Source of the DNA: Sediminicola sp963974715
GTDB taxonomy: Bacteria; Bacteroidota; Bacteroidia; Flavobacteriales; Flavobacteriaceae
Direction: 5' to 3'
NCBI GenBank assembly: GCA_963974715.1
Contig: CAXBDK010000002.1
Location: 124,001-188,000 of the forward strand
Length of the DNA: 64,000 bases
Below the pieces are notes generated by a model. That model had not been told where the DNA came from and searched no databases. It worked only from the letters and a program-made list of their open reading frames with translations. Made by a program: the position numbers and the translations under genes. Every line of letters begins with the position of its first letter. The first letter of the stretch is position 1. Positions 34,973 to 42,251 of the stretch are shown piece after piece.

Positions 34973-37042
34973 CTATTTAAAATCCTCCGCACTTACCCCT
35001 TCGTCCACTTTTACTTCCGATATGACAAATTCGATTTTTTGCGGGCCCACATGCTGGATCAAGAGGTAAGGGAACAGGATTCCCGATACCTCTTTGTAGT
35101 CGCCATAAGAAAAGGAGGTGCTCATCTTTTGTCCTTGGACCTCCATTTCCACATCATCCTGCACCTTCAGTCCCGTTTCCATATCGTAATAAGACGATTT
35201 TTTATCGGAAACCTTTAGTTTATAGGCCTTTTTGCCCTCTACGGTCTCTATGCCCTCTAGTTTTACGTCCCCAGTCAGATAGTCCAGCTCTGGAAAGGGG
35301 GATGATTCCGCCTTTACCGCAGCGAGCACGTCGCCTTCCATTTCCTGGCGCTGTCCCTGCATGATGATATAGCCCTTGTCACCGTTCAACACCTGTTTGC
35401 TCATGGAAGTGCCCATCATCTTGACATCCTGCATAAATTGCCCTTTGGAAGTCTTTTTCATTTCCAGATCTAGCTTCACCCCCTGCATTTCGGCGGCGGC
35501 TACCAAGGCAAAAGATTCCAAAGCTTCCAGTTTGGCCCTTCCCCCAACGGCATCGATATATTTTTGCAGTACGGTTTGGGCGGTGGTGCCTACGGGCAGT
35601 TCCGCACTATACTCGGGGCGTTCCATCTTGTTGGCGAATTTATCGAAATAGTGGGTAGGAACAACATTTCCGTTAAGGCGAACCTTCTCCAGATTGTCCA
35701 ATACCTCACTTCCCTTGCCGGTCACCACGATGCGTAGGTTGTTGGTGGTTAGGTATTTTTTGGCAGCGTTCATTATTTCCTCTACGGTAACAGCGTTCAA
35801 TCGTTCCAGATAGGTCTTGTAATAATCATCGGGAAGACCTTCGGTTTCAATATTCAGGGCATAACGTGCTATGGTTTCCGGTTTTTCCAGTGCCATCACA
35901 AAATTACCGACATAATTGGCCTTTGTATTTTTCAGTTCCTCTTCGGTAACGGGTGTGTTGATGATCTTTTCCACTTCCTTGAAAATTTCCACAACGGCGC
36001 TATCGGTTACCGCATTCCGTACACTGGCATGGGCATTAAAAAGCGCAGGGGCATATTTGTCATTGCCCAAACTTGAATAGGAACCATATGTATACGCCTT
36101 GTCCTCCCGGAGGTTCAGGAAGAGCCGTCCTTCTCCCCCACCGCCAAGGATCCTGTTGGCCAAGGTGGCCGCCAGGAAGTCTGGATCCTTCATCTTCAGT
36201 TCCACTAGGCTCTGTACGGATACCTCCGATTGTACGGCATTGGGCACATCCACAAAATTGATCTGGGTGTAAAGGGCATTCCCAGGTTTGGAGTAGGAAA
36301 AGGAAGGGGGAGTGGATTTGGTCCACGGTGTAAAGTGTTGTTTGACCAATTTTTCGGTTTCCTTTATATCAACATCCCCAATGATGACCAGATATGCATT
36401 GGCAGGTACAAAATAATTGGCGTGGAACTTTATCACGTCGTCCAGGGAAACCTGCTCCAGACTTTCCTCGGTAACAAATTCCCCATAGGGATGGTCCTTG
36501 CCATAGGCCAAGGTATGTTGTACCCTATCTGCGATTGCTGAAACATCCTTTTCGGATGCTTTTAGGGCGGTGACCAATTTTTCTTTTTCCTTGTCAAATT
36601 CGATTTGGGTAAAATTGGGATTGATGGCCGCATCCGCTAAAAGTTCCAGTATTCTGGGAAAATATTTGGAAAGGGAGCTGGCATAGGCGCTCTGTGAACC
36701 AAAATCGATCGTTGCGCCCAAAAAGTCCACTTCCTCGTTATATGCGTCCTTTGGAATGGATTTGCTACCATTGCCCAAAAGACTTGCCGTAAGGCTGCTA
36801 ACGCCCGACTTTTCACCTTCCAATATCGGGGGGTTGTCCAGACTTAGCTGAATGGAGACCCTTGGTAATTTATGGTTTTCAACGATCAGGACCTTTAGCC
36901 CGTTGCGCAACTGGAAACGCTCCGGATCTTTTAACTGTATTTCCGGGGCGGGCCCTGGTTTGGGCATTACGCTCCTGTCTATTTGGGCGTGGGCGCCAAT
37001 TGCTAGGAATAGTCCGAAAAGGGTTATATAAAGTTTTTTCAT
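34973..37042 (-). CDS. M16-family peptidase, inactive subunit, with C-terminal LolA-like domain
   Basis: The 689-residue exported protein has a signal peptide (AIGAHAQ) and the two-lobe M16 fold (residues about 40-470: FQLRNGLKVLIVENHKLPRVSIQLSL, ADAAINPNFTQIEFDKEKEKLV, and ARLF-type lower lobe). The zinc motif HxxEH expected after GEKSGV is replaced by SSLTASLL, so this subunit is non-catalytic. Residues about 480-689 form an extra beta-rich domain (GRAKLEALESFALVAAAEMQG, GDKGYIIMQGQ, YKLKVSDKKSSYYDMETGL) resembling LolA/LolB-type lipoprotein carriers. It lies one base downstream of the active subunit gene; the two probably form a heterodimer. Confidence 0.88.
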   Translation of the reverse strand: MKKLYITLFGLFLAIGAHAQIDRSVMPKPGPAPEIQLKDPERFQLRNGLKVLIVENHKLPRVSIQLSLDNPPILEGEKSGVSSLTASLLGNGSKSIPKDAYNEEVDFLGATIDFGSQSAYASSLSKYFPRILELLADAAINPNFTQIEFDKEKEKLVTALKASEKDVSAIADRVQHTLAYGKDHPYGEFVTEESLEQVSLDDVIKFHANYFVPANAYLVIIGDVDIKETEKLVKQHFTPWTKSTPPSFSYSKPGNALYTQINFVDVPNAVQSEVSVQSLVELKMKDPDFLAATLANRILGGGGEGRLFLNLREDKAYTYGSYSSLGNDKYAPALFNAHASVRNAVTDSAVVEIFKEVEKIINTPVTEEELKNTKANYVGNFVMALEKPETIARYALNIETEGLPDDYYKTYLERLNAVTVEEIMNAAKKYLTTNNLRIVVTGKGSEVLDNLEKVRLNGNVVPTHYFDKFANKMERPEYSAELPVGTTAQTVLQKYIDAVGGRAKLEALESFALVAAAEMQGVKLDLEMKKTSKGQFMQDVKMMGTSMSKQVLNGDKGYIIMQGQRQEMEGDVLAAVKAESSPFPELDYLTGDVKLEGIETVEGKKAYKLKVSDKKSSYYDMETGLKVQDDVEMEVQGQKMSTSFSYGDYKEVSGILFPYLLIQHVGPQKIEFVISEVKVDEGVSAEDFK

Positions 37043-37043
37043 T

Positions 37044-38366
37044 TTAGTTTACGGTTTTATCCTCGGGTAAATAGTCGATTACCACACGTTGGTTGGGGTT
37101 TAAATATTTATTGGCCACTGCTTTCATCTCTTCCCGATCAATGGAGCGATAGATGTCCAGTTCCTTGTTGATCAAGGAGGTGTCGCCGTATAGGAGGTAG
37201 TTGGTGGCAAGGGATCCGGCAATACCCTGAATGCTTGAATTGGAGTTTACGAACCTGTTCTCAAATTTGTTCTGCAATTTTTGATAATCATTTTCCGAGA
37301 TAAGTTCGGTACGGATCTTTTCGATTTCCTCCTCGGTTTCGGAAACCAAGACCTCCAATTTGGTATCCCCTACCGGCAGGCCGAATACCAGGTACATTCC
37401 ATAATCTTCCTGGCCTATGTTGTATGCCCCGATCTGTAGTGCCTGCTTCTGGTCGTCCACTATTTTTTTATAGAGTTTTGAACTTTTGCCATCGCTCAGA
37501 TAAGACGATATCATATCCAGCACATAGGCATCCCGTTCTTTGAACCCTGGGGTCCTATAGGCGATGATGGTCGCCGGTATCTGGATGTTTGGATCCCTAG
37601 TGATCGTATTTACCTGTTTTGTGATGGGGTCTTCCTTTGGATAATTCCGACTGACCTCCGTGCCTTTGGGAATGGGCCCGAAATAATCTTCCACCATTTT
37701 TTTGGTAGTATTGATGTCTATATCGCCCGCTACCACCAATACCGCATTGTTGGGCACATAATATTTTTTATTGTAAGCGACCACGTCATCCAGTGTGGCG
37801 GCATCCAGATCGTCCATATAACCAATGTTGGGGTCTTTGTAGGGATGTTTTTCAAAAAGGTTCTTCCCCACCACCGGAAGTATCTGTCCGTAGGGAGAAT
37901 TGTCATAGCGCAGCCTTTTCTCTTCCTTCACCACTTCCTTTTGGGTATCTATTCCCTTCTGGTCTATAACGGGATGGAGCATCCTCTCCGATTCCAGCCA
38001 TAGTCCAAGTTCCAAATTGTTGGAAGGGAAGACCTCATAGTAGTAGGTCCGGTCTTGGGAGGTATTGGCGTTGTTCTGTCCCCCATTGGAAGATACGATC
38101 TTGAACCATTGGCCACGGTCTATGTTCTCGGTACCTTCAAATAGCAAGTGTTCAAAAAGGTGTGCAAAACCCGTTCTTCCCTGGGTCCTGTCCTTTCCGC
38201 CAACGTGGTACATAACGGAAGTGGTTACCAAAGGTGCCGTATTATCGCGATGGAGGATCACGTGAAGGCCATTTGGCAGGTCGTATTCCTCATACTCCAC
38301 TTCCTGTGAGGCCAGCGGTGCAATGGCCCATAAGATCAAAGCGGTAAAAAATAGTTGAACTTTCAT
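37044..38366 (-). CDS. M16-family zinc peptidase, active subunit
   Basis: The 440-residue exported protein (signal peptide ending near APLASQE) has the M16 catalytic site HLFEHLLFEGT (HxxEH) near residues 85-90 and the downstream glutamate in RMLHPVIDQKGIDTQKEVVKEEKRLR. The middle and lower lobe follow (IPATIIAYRTPGFKERDAYVLDMISSYLSDGKSSKLYKKI). Such enzymes degrade peptides in the periplasm. It is the first gene of the pair, spaced by one base from the inactive partner. Confidence 0.94.
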   Translation of the reverse strand: MKVQLFFTALILWAIAPLASQEVEYEEYDLPNGLHVILHRDNTAPLVTTSVMYHVGGKDRTQGRTGFAHLFEHLLFEGTENIDRGQWFKIVSSNGGQNNANTSQDRTYYYEVFPSNNLELGLWLESERMLHPVIDQKGIDTQKEVVKEEKRLRYDNSPYGQILPVVGKNLFEKHPYKDPNIGYMDDLDAATLDDVVAYNKKYYVPNNAVLVVAGDIDINTTKKMVEDYFGPIPKGTEVSRNYPKEDPITKQVNTITRDPNIQIPATIIAYRTPGFKERDAYVLDMISSYLSDGKSSKLYKKIVDDQKQALQIGAYNIGQEDYGMYLVFGLPVGDTKLEVLVSETEEEIEKIRTELISENDYQKLQNKFENRFVNSNSSIQGIAGSLATNYLLYGDTSLINKELDIYRSIDREEMKAVANKYLNPNQRVVIDYLPEDKTVN

Positions 38367-38538
38367 AAGACAATGTGTTGGTTTATGGTGATACTATAAT
38401 AAGGAATTTAAATCTCCCGTGCATAAAATTAGAATTTATTCTATGAACAATACATTTTTTTAACATCTTAACAAGATTTTAATGGAAAAACCCAAGGGGA
38501 ATGCGTATCTTGAATGGGCAACCATTAATTTATGAAAT

Positions 38539-39003
38539 ATGATACGATTGGCCATTCCCTTGCGGTTTGGGATCGCTACCAGTGGATCCTTGATCGCATA
38601 TTTCCTGATTTTATCCCTTTTCAATTTGCATACCAATGCAATTTACAGCCTTTTTAACGGCATTATAACCGGTTTTGGAATTTATGAGGTCATAAAATAC
38701 CTTAAGGTACGGGAAGGGAGCCAATTTAATTACGGCAAAGGTTTTTCAGCTGGGATTGTGACAGGTTTTACCGCCACCCTAATTTTTACGATATTCTTTG
38801 CCTTCTACTGCACCGAGATCAATCCGGAATTTTTGGACAGGTTATCGGAAGTATGGTTCCGCAACTATAATATTTCGGAGGGCATTCTTTTCTTTACGGT
38901 GGCCATAATGGGATTTGCCACTTCCTTGGTGCTTACCCTTTCCTTTATGCAGTTGTTCAAGACCTCCCAAACAACCAAGGATAAGGCGCACCAAGGCGGA
39001 TAA
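38539..39003 (+). CDS. DUF4199 membrane protein
   Basis: The 154-residue protein has four membrane helices (about 7-30, 35-55, 75-100, 125-148) and the DUF4199 pattern LFNGIITGFGIYEVIKYLKVREGSQFNYGKGFSAGIVTGF. Function unknown. It stands alone between the M16 pair and rplU. The upstream TATCTTG near 38507 is a possible weak promoter. Confidence 0.75.
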   Translation: MIRLAIPLRFGIATSGSLIAYFLILSLFNLHTNAIYSLFNGIITGFGIYEVIKYLKVREGSQFNYGKGFSAGIVTGFTATLIFTIFFAFYCTEINPEFLDRLSEVWFRNYNISEGILFFTVAIMGFATSLVLTLSFMQLFKTSQTTKDKAHQGG

Positions 39004-39102
39004 ACCTGCCTAAATTTCCAAAGATGGCGTTCACGGGATAAGGTTTTCTGCAGTAAATACTTGAGGGACTTGCCCCATGTCGGGTGATTTTGCAAAAAAA
39101 TC

Positions 39103-39132
39103 TTGTAGGTTAATGAATTAGCAGTATATTTG
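39103..39132 (+). promoter_or_regulatory. Promoter of rplU-rpmA
   Basis: TTG at 39103-39105, a 19-base spacer and TATATTTG at 39125-39132 fit the Bacteroidota consensus; the ATG is 53 bases further. Confidence 0.7.
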
Positions 39133-39185
39133 CACCCGCCTATTTAAGTGGGCTTTCATTGATTTATTAAATTAATATACACGCT

Positions 39186-39902
39186 ATGTATGCAATTGTA
39201 GAGATAGCAGGGCAGCAATTTAAGGTTGCGAAAGACCAAAAAGTGTATGTTCACCGTTTACAGGAAGAAGAGGGAAGCAAAGTAACCTTTGACAACGTTC
39301 TTTTATTGGAAGATGGCCAGGACATCACAATTGGCGCCCCAGCTATAGACGGAGCCGCAGTAGAGGCTACTGTCGTAAAACACCTTAAGGGAGATAAGGT
39401 GATCGTCTTTAAAAAGAAAAGACGTAAAGGTTACAAAAAGAAAAATGGCCACCGACAGTATCTTACCCAGATCGTCATCGGTGACATCCTTGCATCCGGA
39501 GCCAAGAAGGTCGCTAAAAAGGAAACAACTGCCAAACCGGCCGCTGCTCCAAAGACCGAAACCGCACCAAAACCCAAAAAGGAAGTCGAGGTAAGTGAAA
39601 ATTTGGTGACCAGGGCGGAAAACCGTGCGGAGGAACAGAACATTGAAATGAATGTTGACAAACTGCTCCACAGTATCGGAACCGCTACGAAGGCCGAAGC
39701 CGATGATCTAAAGAAAATCAACGGTATTGGTCCCGCATACGAAAAAAGATTGAACGAAGTAGGAGTTTATACCTATGGGCAGATAAGCAAACTTAAAGCC
39801 GCCGATAGGGATATCCTATCCGCATTGGATGGTATCACCCGTGAAAAGATCGAATCTGAAGAATGGGTAAAACAGGCCAAAGAGTTGCTTAAGAACAAGT
39901 AA
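39186..39902 (+). CDS. rplU: 50S ribosomal protein L21 with C-terminal helix-hairpin-helix-like fusion
   Basis: Residues 1-105 are a normal L21 (YAIVEIAGQQFKVAKDQKVYVHRLQEEEGSKVTFDNVLLLED, then KRRKGYKKKNGHRQYLTQI). Usual length is about 103; here the protein has 238 residues. A low-complexity Lys/Ala/Pro linker (about 110-145) leads to a domain (about 175-235) with DDLKKINGIGPAYEKRLNEVGVYTYGQISKL, a helix-hairpin-helix pattern as in DUF4332 and DNA-repair proteins. The extension would project from the 50S. It heads an operon with rpmA. Confidence 0.95.
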   Translation: MYAIVEIAGQQFKVAKDQKVYVHRLQEEEGSKVTFDNVLLLEDGQDITIGAPAIDGAAVEATVVKHLKGDKVIVFKKKRRKGYKKKNGHRQYLTQIVIGDILASGAKKVAKKETTAKPAAAPKTETAPKPKKEVEVSENLVTRAENRAEEQNIEMNVDKLLHSIGTATKAEADDLKKINGIGPAYEKRLNEVGVYTYGQISKLKAADRDILSALDGITREKIESEEWVKQAKELLKNK

Positions 39903-39932
39903 TAAAATATTAATCAGTAAAAATTTCAAACC

Positions 39933-40193
39933 ATGGCACACAAAAAAGGTGTAGGTAGTTCCAAGAACGGTAGGGAATCGGAATCAAAACGTTTAGGCGT
40001 TAAGATTTTTGGAGGACAAGCTGCCATAGCTGGAAATATCATCGTAAGACAACGTGGTACAAAACATAATCCTGGTGAAAATGTTTATGCCGGAAAAGAT
40101 CACACCCTGCACGCACGTGTAGATGGTCTTGTTAAGTTCCAAAAGAAAGCTGGTGGGAAATCCTTTGTTTCCATAGAGCCTTTTGAAGCTTAG
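39933..40193 (+). CDS. rpmA: 50S ribosomal protein L27
   Basis: L27 reaches the peptidyl-transferase centre with its N-terminus. The 86-residue protein starts MAHKKGVGSSKNGRESESKRLGVK, with no N-terminal extension to be cleaved, and has the conserved GNIIVRQRGTKHNPGENVYAGKDHTLHA. It follows rplU by 30 bases and ends before a strong terminator. Confidence 0.98.
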   Translation: MAHKKGVGSSKNGRESESKRLGVKIFGGQAAIAGNIIVRQRGTKHNPGENVYAGKDHTLHARVDGLVKFQKKAGGKSFVSIEPFEA

Positions 40194-40217
40194 TACCATA
40201 AAAATACACAGCATATC

Positions 40218-40253
40218 AGGGCCGTCCAAATTATTTTGGACGGCCCTTTTTTT
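40218..40253 (+). terminator. Terminator after rpmA
   Basis: AGGGCCGTCCAAA pairs with TTTGGACGGCCCT in a 13-bp perfect stem, followed by a T-run. Confidence 0.92.
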
Positions 40254-40502
40254 ATGCCGATCGTAGGGAATGTTTTTCCTTTATAGATTAACAACATTTG
40301 ATCTTGAAACGGTAATGTACCCCACTTCCATCCCGATGGATGTCGACAAAGAATAATATCGATGAAACTGGCTTTTAAGGGCCATAAAGTCCAACTACGA
40401 CCAACACTACGGCACATCCGGTAATGGTTATTTAACCCTAATTTAATATTGGGATCGACCTCCCATAATGGGTAATCGGGGTTTGGCAACTATCTTGCCC
40501 CT
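40254..40502. other. Intergenic gap before the TPR regulator
   Basis: Nearly 250 bases without a plausible gene. No known RNA element was recognised. TATCTTG just before the regulator ATG (40490-40496) is a weak promoter-like match. Confidence 0.4.
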
Positions 40503-42083
40503 ATGATCAGATCTGCCGGAAATTTGTACATAATACTCCTCCTAACGATGCCCGTAACATGGGTCCTTCATTCCCAAGCGAATGCCGATCCTGCCGTGGA
40601 TTCCACTTTACAATATCATAACCGGCGATTAAGGATTGCCAAGGAAAGATCTGATGCCTATCAAATAGCGGTGGGCCATATGCATCTAGGGGAATTCTAT
40701 TATGGCTCCGGACTCTTTTCACAGGCAATTTCCCAATATGATCTGGGATTGGGGCAATTAGGGAAGAACAAGGACACCTTATATGCGAGATTGAACATGG
40801 ATATTGGGAAGGTCTATTTGTCCAGGAACAGTTTTAATGTGGCCGCCCAATATTTTGAGGAAGCAACCAAGGTATACGATGAGATTGGGAACGGCAAGGG
40901 ATTTGCCACGGCCTTGGGGCTCTGGGGCAACTGTTATGAAAAATTGGGGGCCTATTCTTTGGCACTTGAAAAGCAAAAAAGCAGCTTAACGATCTTTAGG
41001 GAGCTTGAAGTACCCTTTGGAATGGCCCTTGCCAACGAGAACCTAGGCAGCATTTACGAAGATCTTGAAAATTTCAAATTGGCCTTTAACCACTTTAGAA
41101 GGGCGTATGCCCTGATCAAGGGTACGGGGAGTTTAGAGGAAGTTGTCATCCTGAACAATCTAGGGGATGTGCACCGGAAAACAGGTGATTTTTCGAACGC
41201 CCTCTTATTTACCCAAAAGGCCCTATCACTGGCCCAAGAATTAAACGATGCGCACCAAATAAAGAGCGCCCATAGGGACATGGCAAAAACCTATGCACTT
41301 CGGTCAGAGTTTAAAAAAGCCTATTGGCATTTGGAGCAATATGATATCCATAACGAAAAGTGGATATCCGCGCAAAATTCAAGACAGCTGAACGTGCTGC
41401 AGTCTGTGAACGAGACCAATAGGAAGCAGGCGCAAATTGAACTTTTACAGGAACAGAACAAAGTGCATTCTGCCAATCAGAGACTCCTTTGGATAGCCTT
41501 CCTTTTCAGTCTTGTACTACTGTTGGTCGGCTATCTGTTTCTGGATAGAAAAAGAAAGTCCAGGCAAAAGTTACAGGAATACGAACAGCGCGAACTAAAA
41601 TTGCAATTGGAAAAAAAGGCCACCGCCGAACAGAACCTACAACGGGAAATACAGTTAAAGGCCACCGCATTATCGCGTTACAGCCTACACTTATCACAAA
41701 AAAATACCGTGCTGCTCCATGTGTCGAATACCTTACTAAAATTGGCCGGCCGAAAGAATATGGATATGGGCAAAAAACTGGAACAGCTTTCCGGTGAAAT
41801 TGATCTTAATCTGAAGCAGGAAGGGGAATGGGAGGAATTTCAGAACTATTTTAGGGAAATACATCCCGAATTTATGACCAACTTGTTAGATCTCGCCGGT
41901 AATGGACTTTCCTCGGCAGAACTGCGTTTGGCAATGTTGCTAAGGCTAAACCTTTCTTCCAGGGAAATTGCGACCATTACCAAGGTCACCCCGGATAGCG
42001 TTAGGGTGGCTCGGTATAGGCTCCGAAAAAAATTGCCCATAGGTTCCAAAACGGATCTTGTCCATTTTTTAATGGAGCTCTAG
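40503..42083 (+). CDS. TPR membrane-anchored regulator with LuxR-type helix-turn-helix
   Basis: The 526-residue protein has an N-terminal hydrophobic segment, five or six TPR repeats in the periplasmic part (about residues 50-290: AVGHMHLGEFYYGSGLFSQAISQYDLGL, GMALANENLGSIYEDLENFKLAFNHFRRAY), a membrane helix near 325-345 (WIAFLFSLVLLLVGYLFL), a coiled-coil linker, and a C-terminal helix-turn-helix GLSSAELRLAMLLRLNLSSREIATITKVTPDSVRVARYRLRKKL. In Bacteroidota such proteins sense a ligand outside and switch on the neighbouring uptake genes. The next genes are a TonB receptor and a phytase, so phytate or a breakdown product is the probable signal. Confidence 0.85.
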   Translation: MIRSAGNLYIILLLTMPVTWVLHSQANADPAVDSTLQYHNRRLRIAKERSDAYQIAVGHMHLGEFYYGSGLFSQAISQYDLGLGQLGKNKDTLYARLNMDIGKVYLSRNSFNVAAQYFEEATKVYDEIGNGKGFATALGLWGNCYEKLGAYSLALEKQKSSLTIFRELEVPFGMALANENLGSIYEDLENFKLAFNHFRRAYALIKGTGSLEEVVILNNLGDVHRKTGDFSNALLFTQKALSLAQELNDAHQIKSAHRDMAKTYALRSEFKKAYWHLEQYDIHNEKWISAQNSRQLNVLQSVNETNRKQAQIELLQEQNKVHSANQRLLWIAFLFSLVLLLVGYLFLDRKRKSRQKLQEYEQRELKLQLEKKATAEQNLQREIQLKATALSRYSLHLSQKNTVLLHVSNTLLKLAGRKNMDMGKKLEQLSGEIDLNLKQEGEWEEFQNYFREIHPEFMTNLLDLAGNGLSSAELRLAMLLRLNLSSREIATITKVTPDSVRVARYRLRKKLPIGSKTDLVHFLMEL

Positions 42084-42220
42084 CCGTTTTTTGGACCAAT
42101 ATGTATAAATGGTTACCCCAAGGTAAGGCAATTGTAAATGTTGCCTGTATGTTTCTCCCTTTTCCCGATTTGTTTACCTTTTCTTACGCTAAAATATAGG
42201 GTCCAAATTATTGATATACA

Positions 42221-42228
42221 TAGATTTG
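42221..42228 (+). promoter_or_regulatory. Possible -7 promoter element of the phytate-locus receptor gene
   Basis: TAGATTTG fits TAnnTTTG 24 bases before the ATG at 42252. No TTG at the right distance, which may fit an activator-dependent promoter. Confidence 0.35.
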
Positions 42229-42251
42229 GGTAAAATTTTAAACCAATTGTT

